Made by a program: the position numbers and the translations under genes
DNA from: Effusibacillus pohliae DSM 22757
Lineage (GTDB): Bacteria > Bacillota > Bacilli > Tumebacillales > Effusibacillaceae
Length of the DNA stretch: 54,023 nucleotides
Assembly (NCBI RefSeq): GCF_000376225.1
Contig: NZ_AQXL01000114.1
Coordinates: forward strand, 1-54,023
Direction: 5' to 3'
Shown here: piece by piece, positions 1 to 8,198 of the stretch
Layout of the letters: every line of letters starts with the position of its first letter
Numbering within the stretch: position 1 is the stretch's first letter
The notes under the pieces: model-generated
Told to the model about the DNA's origin: nothing
What the model saw: the letters and a program-made list of their open reading frames with translations, nothing else
Databases searched by the model: none

Positions 1-1
1 C

Positions 2-373
2 GTTGCCTGTGTTCTCAAAGGGTCGCTGGATCAAAAGCCGCAGATGTTTATGCGGGAGTTTTCAACCGTGTTGTCCGGACTGCTGGAGCTCTCCGACTGG
101 CTGGCTGAACTCGGTTGCACCGAGGTTGCCATGGAAAGCACGGGCGTGTACTGGAAACCTGTGTTCAATGTGTTGGAAGCGACCTGTACCGTTACACTTG
201 CCAATGCCGCTCACATCAAAAACCTCCCTGGACGCAAGACCGACAAAAAGGATGCCCAATGGATTGCTGAACTGCATCGGTGTGGATCATCAAATGTTAC
301 TTCCACAGATTCGATTTGTGAAGCAGAGATGCCAAGTTCCTTCTCTAACTTGGTGTGGTCTTTTTCATTTTGA
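2..373 (+). pseudogene. IS110-family transposase fragment (N-terminal part, truncated)
   Basis: This is the left-truncated start of a transposase of the IS110 family, which uses a DEDD (RuvC-like) nuclease domain. The frame is already open at the window edge, so the first catalytic Asp lies outside. The stretch VAMESTGVYWKPV carries the family Glu, and KTDKKDAQWIAEL carries the next acidic residues. Family similarity stops at about 'AELHRCG' (near position 288). The frame then runs through unrelated sequence to a stop at 371-373, so the middle of the RuvC domain and the whole C-terminal transposase domain are missing. The break abuts the damaged end of the lipoprotein gene that reads from the other side. 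It is a dead remnant; the assignment is from motif recognition. Confidence 0.8.
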
Positions 374-771
374 TGTAAAGTAATGATTCGAGTTCACCTT
401 TTTGTTCCTCGTAGAATTTTTTCAAGGTGTTATCATCCAGAGTTTTCATCAGGATTGCTTTTAATAGGAACTTTCGCTGTTGAAGTTCACCTTGTAGACC
501 GTTCAATTTCTTCTCGTCCGGATCGTTTATCTGTTGAATACCTAATTCCTTCGCCTTGATCTCAAGAAGTCTGTTATCAATTAGATTATCGAGAATTGTA
601 ATATCGTTCCTTAAAGACTTTTTCGACTTGTGTTGTAGTAATTTTTTCTTCCCCGATTGCTGCTGCGACACCTGAATCGGTCGAACTTCCTGATTTTACG
701 CATCCTGTCATAAGAGATGAGAATAAAACTAATACGGCTACATGGTTCGTTCTGATCTTCACGTCATTCAC
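345..771 (-). pseudogene. PrsA/SurA-like lipoprotein foldase, frameshifted and truncated
   Basis: Two leftward frames together look like one gene. The first (771 to 586) has a lipoprotein signal ending LMTGC and then a SurA-like N-terminus with AIGEEKITTTQVEKVF. The second frame, entered by skipping one base around 605-620, continues with ILDNLIDNRLLEIKAKELG and a helical stretch ending KKFYEEQKGELE. This is the usual order of PrsA-type peptidyl-prolyl isomerases: lipid anchor, SurA_N helices, then rotamase domain. The rotamase part is absent and the frame stops at 345, close to the IS110 fragment. The start overlaps the stop of the upstream membrane-protein gene (GTGA), so the two were probably one operon. 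The foldase assignment is inference from layout and motifs; it could be another SurA_N-type lipoprotein. Confidence 0.6.
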
Positions 772-1217
772 CTCAATGTTTTGATAAAATCTTCTACCTC
801 GTTTTTATTTGGGGTTTGAAATTTAAACGCATAAAACAAGCCACCATGCTTCACAACATAAACCTGTTCTTCTTTATTGGTATACAAGCTTACGGAATTA
901 TCACCGATTGAAATTTGTTCCTTTTGCATTTTCGGATATATAGGTTCACTCCGAGATAAAGTTAGGGAAACATTGTTTTTGTAATAAATTGTGACGGACG
1001 GTGCCATGAATCCATCATCGTATTTCTCTATGGACGAAACCGGCCAACTATTTGGTAAGTTAGGGGGACCTGATAAATGAAAAATATTTGCAATATCTGA
1101 ACTTTTTATCGGCGCTTTGTATGCAGCCCCCCCATATATCCCTATCAACACAACCGGAATGGCAATTAACAGTAACACTACGAGCAGTACAAGTCCCAAC
1201 TTCTCCTTATTTTTCAA
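768..1217 (-). CDS. Hypothetical single-pass membrane protein
   Basis: I do not recognise a named family for this 149-residue protein. It has a short charged N-terminus (MKNKEKLG) followed by one strong membrane segment at about residues 8-30, then a predicted outside domain of about 115 residues with alternating hydrophobic positions, ending VEDFIKTLR. The topology and beta-rich tail resemble small extracytoplasmic DUF4367-like domains, but no diagnostic motif is visible. Its stop overlaps the start of the broken foldase gene downstream, suggesting translational coupling and perhaps a shared role in the cell envelope. Base composition is more AT-rich than the core genes further right, which fits acquired DNA. 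Confidence 0.6.
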   Translation of the reverse strand: MKNKEKLGLVLLVVLLLIAIPVVLIGIYGGAAYKAPIKSSDIANIFHLSGPPNLPNSWPVSSIEKYDDGFMAPSVTIYYKNNVSLTLSRSEPIYPKMQKEQISIGDNSVSLYTNKEEQVYVVKHGGLFYAFKFQTPNKNEVEDFIKTLR

Positions 1218-1469
1218 AATCTATCCCTCGTTTCGTTGAATGATTTTTAACTACTGAATTTGAACTACTGTAGGTTCACTCTTTTTGTTAGAATCAGACA
1301 CAGTCATAAATTCAATGTGAAGCTCTCTATAATTGGCTTTCGAAATTTGGGTTAATATTTTATGGCTGGTTACCGTAACTTTGAATTTGATTCTGACCTC
1401 GCCTGTGATTTTATTCTACTCCTCTACAAGGAGAAAATCTTTACAAAAAATTTATGTTTTCTGATTAAC

Positions 1470-2743
1470 TCAACATTCGCAGCTTAATTGTGCGAACAAA
1501 CCCTTGATGTAATTGGGCAAACCCGAAATCCATTGCTGGAGTTGACTCCAAACAGCAGACTGAGCCGGTTTGGACTTGGCTTTCGTAAACGCCAAGACGA
1601 ATGCAATCAGGTGTTGCAAGGCGGTTTTGAGGTCCAGATCTCGGACTTCGTCGGAAAAAAGAAAGAACAGACCTCCCAGCGACCGTGTATCGGTTTCGTG
1701 ACGACGTTCCCATTCCAGTACGAGATAACGTGTAAACACGATGGTCGTGTGACTGATGAGCATGTCAAACGAACGGCCTTGAAACTCCGTTCCCAGCTTC
1801 AGATACGACTTGGCAAATTTGAAAAACGTCTCGATGCTCCAACGCATGCCATAGATCCGAACGATTTCAGTATCTTCCAATGCCAAGTCCGTGCTGAGCA
1901 GAACGAGCCAATCCCGCCGACGATTGCGATTTTGAACAACTACCAGCTTGATCGGCAGACCGCAGGCGGTTTGAACAATGACCGAACCCAGAATTGCAGC
2001 CGTTTTGTTTTTGGGCAAACGGGCATAGAGTTCCTGCAACGTCACACGGTCGTTGCCGGTATCGCTGCTTCAAATCTTTCACCATGCCAATCACATGCAG
2101 TCCTTTGGACATGAGTTCGCGCAAAAGCGGGGCCTGTGTAAACCAACTGTCCATCAGGACCACATCGGGCACTGAATCCGGCCTTAAGCGCTCGGTTGAG
2201 TAAAGCAACGACCGCATCCGGTTTTCGTGAAAGGGCCTCCATCCGACGTTTGTAGCCTTGCGTACGCCGGGACAACCCGTCCTTCATTTCGCAAAGACGA
2301 TTGACCAATTTGGCAGAGCTAAGTCTGACGAAATCAATGGGCGCAAAGCTGAAACCATCCGTCCATCCGAGCGTTAGCATGTTGTAGCCGCGGGTATAGC
2401 GGCTTGTCGTATGATCAAAAACGCGGGCCAGCAACTCTGCCTTCTTACTGCGGTCCCGCCGAAGAACGGAATCATCAACGATGAAGGCCTGAATACGGGA
2501 TGGAGAAGTCAAGGAATCAAAGTGCTGAACGACCTTCAGACTCAGAGCATGCAAAAAGCGGCGCCATGCAAAGCGCGGGTGGTTGAGGAAGCGATAGACC
2601 ACATTCTTTCCAGGCAAAGACTCGCGGCGATCGCCGTTGAGAAGACGAAACCAATTGCGTCCTTCAAACACGAGCGTAAAGATCAGTCGAAAGATGGCAA
2701 GACTGGACAATCCGAACGACTTGGAAATGCCGGCTTTGCGCAA
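1470..2743 (-). pseudogene. IS4-family transposase, two frameshifts
   Basis: Three leftward frames join into one DDE transposase. Frame one (from 2743) has the first catalytic region IQAFIVDDSVLRRD. Frame two holds DVVLMDSWFTQAPLL with the second Asp. Frame three (to 1470) holds YGMRWSIETFFKFAK, an exact match to the IS4 signature Y-(2)-R-(3)-E-(6)-K that includes the catalytic Glu. The shifts fall at about 2168-2170 and 2056-2057; each is repaired by removing one C from a CC or CCC run, giving GFSA-DVVLMDSW and KQRY-GNDRVTLQ. The TTG at 2743 is only the first possible start in this frame; the open frame extends upstream to about 2812 with no obvious start. Clear terminal inverted repeats were not found. 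The element is inactive if the shifts are real. Confidence 0.85.
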
Positions 2744-2860
2744 CAGTTGCCCGATTTGTAAAGTTGAGAATACAGCCGAAATTTTGAACCACTGCGCAAC
2801 TCCGTTCTACAAACTTGGATTGCCTTTATCACACTCGTAAAAGTGCACCTTCTCCAACAA

Positions 2861-2883
2861 AAAAACGCGCCATCAGGCGCGCC
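2861..2883 (-). terminator. Intrinsic terminator after yaaL
   Basis: Read leftward, CGCGCC-TGAT-GGCGCG is followed by seven T. It sits directly behind the yaaL stop codon and ends the dnaX-ybaB-recR-yaaL operon. Confidence 0.9.
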
Positions 2884-3155
2884 TACATCGCTTTCGGGTA
2901 AGGGATGTCGATGCGGATTCCTTTTTCCCGAGCTTTTCGTAGATAAAAACTGTACTTTTTCTCCGCCGCTTCCAACACGTAAATCGCGTGGTCAATCAGA
3001 TCCGGGTCGGACAGCAAATCGATCCGCTGCTGCGCCAGTATCCAATCCTGATGCGCCTGGCGCAGTTCTTCCAAAAACTTTTCTTCGTCCGATGGTTCCT
3101 TGTCCGGTCCTTCCGTCCAGGCCTTCCATTTGTTCCAAAACCCCTTCCCGCTCAT
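2883..3155 (-). CDS. yaaL: YaaL-family protein (DUF2508)
   Basis: A small, highly charged helical protein of 90 residues with no membrane segment, matching the YaaL/DUF2508 family that follows recR in Bacillus and relatives. Recognisable parts are the acidic stretch SDEEKFLEELRQAHQDW and the central LSDPDLIDHAIYVLEAAE. The function is unknown. I place the start at ATG 3155 (MSGKGFW), because GGGGGA lies at the right distance upstream; the six extra residues from the GTG further up would cover that ribosome site. It follows recR after about 170 bases and is the last gene of the conserved run; bofA, which often comes next in Bacillus, is not adjacent, and the IS4 remnant starts instead. Confidence 0.85.
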   Translation of the reverse strand: MSGKGFWNKWKAWTEGPDKEPSDEEKFLEELRQAHQDWILAQQRIDLLSDPDLIDHAIYVLEAAEKKYSFYLRKAREKGIRIDIPYPKAM

Positions 3156-3322
3156 ACGTACTCCCCCTACCACTCTACGAGACTGGTGATAGTAGAGTAT
3201 AAGCGGGACTGTCCCAAACTATGACGGAAAAATCTTGTTTGAAACAGTTTTTTTGAGTCCCCGTCAAGTGCTCGTCACTTGACGGGGTGTTGCGTTGCTG
3301 TGCTTCACTTTGATGGGATCCT

Positions 3323-3928
3323 TTAGATTTCCCGGCGGCCTTCCAGCGCTTTCGACAGCGTGACTTCGTCCGCGTACTCCAGGTCGCCTCCCACGGGCAG
3401 GCCGTGGGCGATGCGGGTAATTTTGATGCCGGCCGGTTTCAGCAAACGGGAGATGTACATGGCGGTCGCCTCACCTTCCACATTCGGGTTGGTGGCGAGG
3501 ATTACCTCCTGCACATTCACGTCCGTGTCCTGCAAGCGGCGAAGCAGCTCCGGAATTCGAATCTGGTCGGGACCGATTCCTTCCATCGGGGAAATCGCCC
3601 CTTGCAGCACATGGTAGCGGCCGTTGAACTCGCGCGTTTTTTCCATCGCCACTACGTCTTTGGCGTCCTGCACGACGCACAGGATCTCTCGGTTTCGCGA
3701 CGGATCGCTGCAAATCCGGCAGGGATCGACATCGGTGATGTTGCAGCAGATCGAACAGTAATGCAGATGACGCTTGGCGTTCACCAAAGCTTTGGCAAAT
3801 TCCAATACGTCCTCCTCTTTCATATTCAGTACGTGGAACGCAAGGCGCTGCGCCGTTTTTGGGCCGATTCCGGGCAGCAGCATGAATCCGTCAATCAGAT
3901 CGGCGATCGGCTGCGGATAATACAGCAT
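3323..3928 (-). CDS. recR: Recombination protein RecR
   Basis: RecR loads RecA onto single-stranded gaps together with RecO and RecF. At 201 residues it has the normal length. The N-terminus carries the helix-hairpin-helix [16 protein letters not shown] (about 17-32), then the zinc site C58-x2-C61 and C70-x2-C73, then a Toprim domain beginning at [15 protein letters not shown] (about 82). The C-terminal [16 protein letters not shown] is the family Walker-like motif. It lies 23 bases downstream of ybaB, in the universal dnaX-ybaB-recR order, and is surely co-transcribed with them. All expected residues are present. Confidence 0.97.
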   Translation of the reverse strand: MLYYPQPIADLIDGFMLLPGIGPKTAQRLAFHVLNMKEEDVLEFAKALVNAKRHLHYCSICCNITDVDPCRICSDPSRNREILCVVQDAKDVVAMEKTREFNGRYHVLQGAISPMEGIGPDQIRIPELLRRLQDTDVNVQEVILATNPNVEGEATAMYISRLLKPAGIKITRIAHGLPVGGDLEYADEVTLSKALEGRREI

Positions 3929-3951
3929 CTGGTTTCTCCTCTACTGCAAAT

Positions 3952-4257
3952 CTAAAACGGAAGGTTGAATCCCTTCGTAAAATGACCCAGTTCTTTTTGC
4001 GTCATTTCATCCGCTTTTTTCATCGCGTCGTTGACGGCGGCCAGCACGAGGTCCTGCAGCATTTCCACATCGTCGGGATCGACCACCTCCGGCTTAATGG
4101 TGACCGATTGCACGAGCTTGTGTCCGGTGACGACCACCGTGACCGCGCCGCCCCCGGCCGAACCTTCCACCGTTTTTTCCCCCAGCGCCGCTTGCGCTTT
4201 CATCAGCTCTTCCTGCATTTTTTTTGCCTGTTTCATCAATTGATTCATGTTTTTCAT
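3952..4257 (-). CDS. ybaB: Nucleoid-associated protein YbaB/EbfC
   Basis: A 101-residue DNA-binding protein of the YbaB/EbfC family (YaaK in B. subtilis), which forms tweezer-shaped dimers and coats DNA. The N-terminus [20 protein letters not shown] is the helical dimer part, the middle [16 protein letters not shown] is the signature sheet, and the C-terminus holds [21 protein letters not shown]. It lies six bases downstream of dnaX and upstream of recR. The tight spacing and constant gene order across bacteria support a joint role in replication and repair. Confidence 0.96.
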   Translation of the reverse strand: MKNMNQLMKQAKKMQEELMKAQAALGEKTVEGSAGGGAVTVVVTGHKLVQSVTIKPEVVDPDDVEMLQDLVLAAVNDAMKKADEMTQKELGHFTKGFNLPF

Positions 4258-4263
4258 CCCGAT

Positions 4264-5967
4264 TCACTCCTCGATTTCTACAAGGTTCTCGCCAAACATA
4301 TCGATCACTTGCTTCACAAGTTGGTCTTCCGATGCGCTTGCCAATTCTACCGTGCTTTGCTGCTTGTATTTTTGCCAATCCGATTGCAACACGGCCACCA
4401 GCGACGCCGGTTCCCGCAAAAATTCGGTCAAGACCTGATCGATCACCGATTTGTGGATCGGCTTCATCACCGTGTCGCGGTGAATCTGGTTTTTGAAAGC
4501 GACGATCACATTGCCGCCGGCCACCGCCACCGGTTCGCCGTCCAGCAACCAGGCCTGCGCGGTGATTTTCCGCCGTTTCACCTCGTCGAGGATCTGGTTC
4601 CAGCCGCCGCTGATTGTTTCAAACAGTTCCTGGTTTGGATTTTGCAGCAGCGATCCGATCGATCGGGCAGGCGTTGCAGCTGCGGTCTTCGTCGCCGGAA
4701 TCGCCGTTGGCGCGGAAACCGATTTTTCGGCAGCTTGGTTCCGTTGCGGGCTTGCCGTCCGTGTCAGGTTTGCGCTCGCCGCGGCTGCTGGCTGGCCGGG
4801 AGGCGCAACTGCTGCCGCGTTGCCTTGTGCTAGTTTGCGTTCCAACTCCTCGATCCGCCGGATCAAATCGGTGACATCGTGGGTATCTGTCCTGCACAAG
4901 CGGATCAACAGCATTTCCAGCAACAGCCGGCCTTGCGCGTGCCACTTCAGCTCCTGCGCGGTCTGCGTCATCTGGTCGATCATCGCAATCAAACGGGACG
5001 CGTCAAACAGTTCGGCGATTTCCGCAAATGTTTTGTCGTATCGCGCCCGGTCCTGAATCTCTTCCAGGTTGGGCACCGTTTTGAACATCAGCAGATCGCG
5101 GAAATAGACTGTCAGATCGTGCACGATTTGCCCAACGTCCTTGCCATCCTCGATCAGGTCGCCCGCCAGCCTCAGAACCTGCCGGATGTCCTTGCCGGCG
5201 ATCGAGCGGGCGATGGCAGCCAACGTGTCGGTTCGCACGCCGCCGATCAAAGTGATCACCGCATCGACCGTCACCTGATCGCGGCCATACGAGATCGTCT
5301 GATCAAAAATGGACAATGCATCCCGCATGCCGCCCTCTGCCGCCCGTGCGATCATCCACAATGCATCCTCTTCTGCGGCGATCTGTTTTTCGTTTGCGAT
5401 GCGCCGCAAACGGTCGACGATCTGGCGGCCTGAAATCTTGCGAAAATCAAACCGCTGGCAGCGGGACACAATCGTCGCCGGAATTTTGTGCGGCTCTGTC
5501 GTCGCCAAAATAAACACTACATGATGCGGCGGCTCTTCCAATGTTTTTAACAGGGCATTGAACGCTTCCGTAGTCAGCATGTGGACTTCATCCACGATAT
5601 ATACCTTGTAGCGGACTTCCGTCGGAGCGTACTTCACCTGTTCCCGCAAGTCGCGGATTTCGTCGACTCCACGGTTGGAAGCCGCGTCGATCTCCACCAC
5701 GTCCATGATCGAACCCGCCGTGATGCCGCGGCAGGCGGGGCATTCATTGCAGGGCTCGTCCGTCGGTCCGCTCTCGCAATTGATCGCTTTCGCCAACACT
5801 TTCGCCGTGCTGGTCTTGCCGGTTCCGCGCGGACCTGAAAACAGGTACGCGTGGGCAAACCGTTTGCTGCGAAGCGCATTTTGCAACGTCCGGGTCACGT
5901 GTTCTTGCCCGACCATGTCTGCAAATGTTTGTGGACGCCATTCCCGGTACAAGGCAATGTACGACAC
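4264..5967 (-). CDS. dnaX: DNA polymerase III subunit gamma/tau
   Basis: This is the clamp-loader ATPase that opens and loads DnaN. It is 567 residues long. Domain I has Walker A GPRGTGKT (about 45-52), a zinc knuckle formed by C64, C73, C76 and C79, Walker B with DEVH (about 126-129) and sensor 1 in ILATTEPHK. Domain III ends near residue 360, followed by an Ala/Pro-rich linker and a C-terminal tau-like domain with an acidic tail. I see no A-rich slippery site of the E. coli type, so a separate gamma product is not indicated. It heads the dnaX-ybaB-recR-yaaL operon. Confidence 0.97.
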   Translation of the reverse strand: MSYIALYREWRPQTFADMVGQEHVTRTLQNALRSKRFAHAYLFSGPRGTGKTSTAKVLAKAINCESGPTDEPCNECPACRGITAGSIMDVVEIDAASNRGVDEIRDLREQVKYAPTEVRYKVYIVDEVHMLTTEAFNALLKTLEEPPHHVVFILATTEPHKIPATIVSRCQRFDFRKISGRQIVDRLRRIANEKQIAAEEDALWMIARAAEGGMRDALSIFDQTISYGRDQVTVDAVITLIGGVRTDTLAAIARSIAGKDIRQVLRLAGDLIEDGKDVGQIVHDLTVYFRDLLMFKTVPNLEEIQDRARYDKTFAEIAELFDASRLIAMIDQMTQTAQELKWHAQGRLLLEMLLIRLCRTDTHDVTDLIRRIEELERKLAQGNAAAVAPPGQPAAAASANLTRTASPQRNQAAEKSVSAPTAIPATKTAAATPARSIGSLLQNPNQELFETISGGWNQILDEVKRRKITAQAWLLDGEPVAVAGGNVIVAFKNQIHRDTVMKPIHKSVIDQVLTEFLREPASLVAVLQSDWQKYKQQSTVELASASEDQLVKQVIDMFGENLVEIEE

Positions 5968-6104
5968 CGCGACCCCTCCTCCGCATAAATCAGCCTATCA
6001 TCTTTAGATTACCACATACACACTTTGCAAACAAAGAAAAGAGAGGAAATTCGGCTAAAGACGCCCGCGTCCGTGTGGGCAACGCCGGGTTGATCGTCCA
6101 TGAT

Positions 6105-6131
6105 CAAAAACCGCCCTTGCAGCAAGGACGG
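6105..6131 (-). terminator. Terminator after SRP RNA
   Basis: Leftward hairpin CCGTCCTT-GCTGC-AAGGGCGG (one G-U pair) followed by TTTTT. It lies between the SRP RNA gene and dnaX and would end the SRP RNA transcript. Confidence 0.85.
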
Positions 6132-6172
6132 TTTGGAAAAAAGCCAGGGATTCGCTCTTCGATTGATGGAAA

Positions 6173-6293
6173 GCCATCGGCTCAGACCAGGCGCCCCTGC
6201 GGCACACGGAAAGATTCCCTTAGTGCTGCTTCCGTCAGGACCTGACACGGTTCGGGAGTTCCCGTTGCACAGGACCCGGTCTGAACCAATGGC
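6173..6293 (-). ncRNA. ffs: Signal recognition particle RNA, short type
   Basis: The conserved apical part of domain IV reads, on the minus strand, GGTCCTGACGGAAGCAGC with the GGAAGC loop that docks Ffh, closed by the paired strands around it. The ends pair over about 18 bases: GCCATTGGTTCAGACCGG with CTGGTCTGAGCCGATGGC. This closing helix gives about 121 nucleotides, so no Alu domain is visible. B. subtilis scRNA is about 270 nucleotides with an Alu domain. The position, between dnaX and a tRNA-Ser gene next to tadA, is typical of Firmicutes. Ends are estimated from pairing. Confidence 0.9.
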
Positions 6294-6343
6294 TCTCGAA
6301 TGAATCAGTCATGTTTGGTTGTCAGCAACCCTGATTGAAGGGC

Positions 6344-6436
<93 letters not shown>

Positions 6437-6440
6437 AGAT

Positions 6441-6890
6441 TCACTTGCGGCGTTGCCGGAAAAACTCCTTCAGTATCATACCACATTCCTCGGCCAGGAC
6501 GCCAGAGGTAAGTTGTGGTTGATGGTTGAACCGGTCCGTCTCGATCAGGTTGACGATCGATCCGGCCGCGCCGAATTTTGGTTCACGCGCGCCAAAAATC
6601 ACTTCGTCGATACGAGCCAACAAAATCGCCCCGGCGCACATCGGACAAGGCTCCAGTGTAACATAGAGCTTACAGCCCGTCAACCGCCATCCGCCCAACA
6701 CACGGCTCGCTTCGCGCAGGGCAACGATTTCCGCGTGAGCGGTCGGATCTTTCCAGGTCTCGCGCATATTGTGGCCGCGCGCGATCACCTGCCCTTCGCG
6801 AACGACGACTGCCCCGATCGGCACCTCTCCCCATTTGATCGCTTTTTCCGCCTCTTGTAGCGCTTCCCGCATGAACTTCTCATGTTCCAT
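6441..6890 (-). CDS. tadA: tRNA-specific adenosine deaminase
   Basis: TadA converts A34 to inosine in tRNA-Arg(ACG). From ATG 6890 the protein has 149 residues, the usual size. The zinc-deaminase motifs are present: H52-A-E54 in PTAHAEIVAL and P-C82-P-M-C85 in LEPCPMCAGAILLARI. The frame is open far upstream (to 7292), but family alignment places the start at MEHEKFMREALQEAE; ATG 6908 would add six residues. Neither has a strong ribosome site. The gene lies next to tRNA-Ser(CGA), and the neighbouring tRNA and SRP RNA genes share its direction. Confidence 0.95.
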   Translation of the reverse strand: MEHEKFMREALQEAEKAIKWGEVPIGAVVVREGQVIARGHNMRETWKDPTAHAEIVALREASRVLGGWRLTGCKLYVTLEPCPMCAGAILLARIDEVIFGAREPKFGAAGSIVNLIETDRFNHQPQLTSGVLAEECGMILKEFFRQRRK

Positions 6891-7088
6891 CTGTTCGGCA
6901 CCACTCATCGAGAAATGCACAATACGGACCATCAGTGTACCATAACCGGAATTCAAAACGCAATCGCAGCGGAGCAGCCGTTCTGCTTGGGAACTATTGC
7001 TTGCATACACGGGTCTCCGTTCGAGAACAATCATAAAACCGGCGGATCTCATCTCAATCAACGTGCAACTTCGGGGGAGGGTACTGTA

Positions 7089-7241
7089 ATGAACCGGGTG
7101 TTCGAAAACGAACCGATGCAACTGGATGACTGCGCAAAACGATGCAGGCGCTGCAAAGAAACCGCCTGCAAACAACCTGCTCACGTGGAAGTCCTGTATT
7201 GTCCCCGCTTTGCAACGATGGAAAGCAACTCTGACACTTGA
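7089..7241 (+). CDS. Small cysteine-rich protein, 50 residues
   Basis: An ORF of 50 codons preceded by a strong ribosome site (GGGGGAGGG eight bases before the ATG). The product is polar and has five cysteines spaced C-x3-C-x2-C-x4-C-x10-C in its middle, the spacing of a small metal-binding or redox peptide. No signal peptide or membrane segment is visible. I do not recognise a family. It reads rightward between the leftward tadA and tRNA-Arg genes, so it needs its own promoter; none was identified with confidence. The strong ribosome site and the Cys pattern are the only support. Confidence 0.5.
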   Translation: MNRVFENEPMQLDDCAKRCRRCKETACKQPAHVEVLYCPRFATMESNSDT

Positions 7242-7486
7242 CCGGCTTCCGCTACTTCCATTTCTTTTTCGATTCAATTCTCGTTCGTGCAAAATGCTGC
7301 TCGGCGACCTGCATAACTCCTCAGCAAGTGCTTACCCATCTACCGCCCCAAAATCAGGCTAAAATCCAATGTCCGGTCAACCCCCCATGGGAACACAACG
7401 ATCAGCGGAACGGGCATTATTGAAGTTCGTCAGTCATACTTTTGATAGGGAAAAACCCGTCATTCGATCCGATCAAGACCAGAAAG
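7242..7486. other. Intergenic stretch with no recognisable gene
   Basis: Between the small Cys-rich ORF and the tRNA-Arg terminator I see no supported gene. Short open frames here overlap each other in several registers, lack ribosome sites and resemble no family. Confidence 0.6.
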
Positions 7487-7527
7487 AATGCGGGCTTCCG
7501 CAACCCCCACAGAAACCCGCATCCTGG
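7487..7527 (-). terminator. Likely terminator after tRNA-Arg
   Basis: Read leftward, GGATGCGGGTTTC pairs with GAAGCCCGCATTC over 13 positions with two mismatches, followed by a weak T-rich run TCTTTCT. It lies 12 bases past the tRNA-Arg gene. Confidence 0.55.
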
Positions 7528-7538
7528 CAAATAAACGC

Positions 7539-7618
7539 TGGTGCACCCGGAGGGATTCGAACCCCCCCCAAGACGCGGTTTAGGAAACCACCGCTCTATC
7601 CACCTGAGCTACGGGTGC
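7539..7618 (-). tRNA. tRNA-Arg(CCT)
   Basis: Leftward tRNA with acceptor GCACCCG/CGGGTGC, D-arm, anticodon loop TTCCTAA giving anticodon CCT, T-loop TTCGAAT and encoded CCA. It reads AGG. The total is 80 nucleotides because the variable region is GTCTTGGG (eight bases rather than five) next to a run of eight G. Confidence 0.92.
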
Positions 7619-7690
7619 ATGCGTATAACTTATTATATGGATTTCGAGAGGTGGAATCAACCCGCAGAGTTTGCCTCTACCGGGCGCTGT

Positions 7691-8074
7691 TCACTGTCCC
7701 TGTTTCTTATCCAGCTGCATCATGATATTCCACGTGCGGAGAAAATTTTTGCGCTGCTCGGGAGACGCTTTCTTATAAGCCAGCCAAAATTTGTGGCTAT
7801 CCGGGTCTTGCTGAAACAGTTCCGCGATTTCGCGGGCTTCTTTCAGCAAACGGATTTTGTAATATTCCTTCTCTTCTTTCAATATGTCCGAGCGACCGAG
7901 CAGATAATCAAGCGACACATGGTAATAGTCGGCCAACCGAACCAGCGTGTCGAGATCCGGTTCGTTACGGCCGGACTCATAGTGGGCGTATCGAGCTCGA
8001 GAAATGCCAAGTGCATCAGCCACTTCCTGTTGTGTCTTCGTACCGCGCAACATGGACAGACGTTTCGCGAGCAT
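7691..8074 (-). CDS. XRE-family transcriptional regulator
   Basis: A 127-residue regulator with an N-terminal Cro/C1-type helix-turn-helix: TQQEVADALGISRARYAHYE followed by SGRNEPDLDTLVRLADYY and HVSLDYLLGR, the standard XRE layout. The C-terminal half is charged and helical and may oligomerise or bind a partner. I place the start at ATG 8074, which follows GGAGGTGGG by four bases; the frame is open upstream but without a site. It is divergent to another XRE gene, and a dyad lies between its -35 and -10, so it is probably autoregulated. The regulated function is not evident from the sequence. Confidence 0.88.
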   Translation of the reverse strand: MLAKRLSMLRGTKTQQEVADALGISRARYAHYESGRNEPDLDTLVRLADYYHVSLDYLLGRSDILKEEKEYYKIRLLKEAREIAELFQQDPDSHKFWLAYKKASPEQRKNFLRTWNIMMQLDKKQGQ

Positions 8075-8097
8075 ACTCCCACCTCCATTCTCATCTC

Positions 8098-8126
8098 TAT
8101 TATAGTTACAAATTGTATCTCTTGAA
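8098..8126 (-). promoter_or_regulatory. Promoter of the leftward XRE gene with dyad in the spacer
   Basis: The -10 TATAAT (8098-8103) and a weak -35 TTCAAG (8121-8126), 16-17 bases apart. The perfect dyad TACAA-A-TTGTA (8107-8117) lies in the spacer, where a bound repressor would block RNA polymerase. Confidence 0.65.
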
Positions 8127-8158
8127 AACAAAAAAAACAAAAATTATCTTCACTTAGG

Positions 8159-8187
8159 TTGACGATACAAAATGTAACATGTATCCT
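8159..8187 (+). promoter_or_regulatory. Promoter of the rightward XRE gene with dyad in the spacer
   Basis: TTGACG (8159-8164), a 17-base spacer, then TATCCT (8182-8187). The dyad GATACA-(10)-TGTATC (8164-8185) covers the spacer. Confidence 0.7.
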
Positions 8188-8198
8188 AAAGATATCCA

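Noticed and set aside
1488-2114. Rightward open frame of 208 codons opposite the transposase
   Set aside because: It is the shadow of the IS4 transposase frames; no ribosome site and no family wording.
1440-2845. Terminal inverted repeats of the IS4 element
   Set aside because: Only a five-base match (CGCAG) could be aligned between the two flanks; not enough to set the element's ends.
4264-5967. Programmed frameshift in dnaX giving a short gamma form
   Set aside because: No A-rich slippery heptamer with a following stem was seen.
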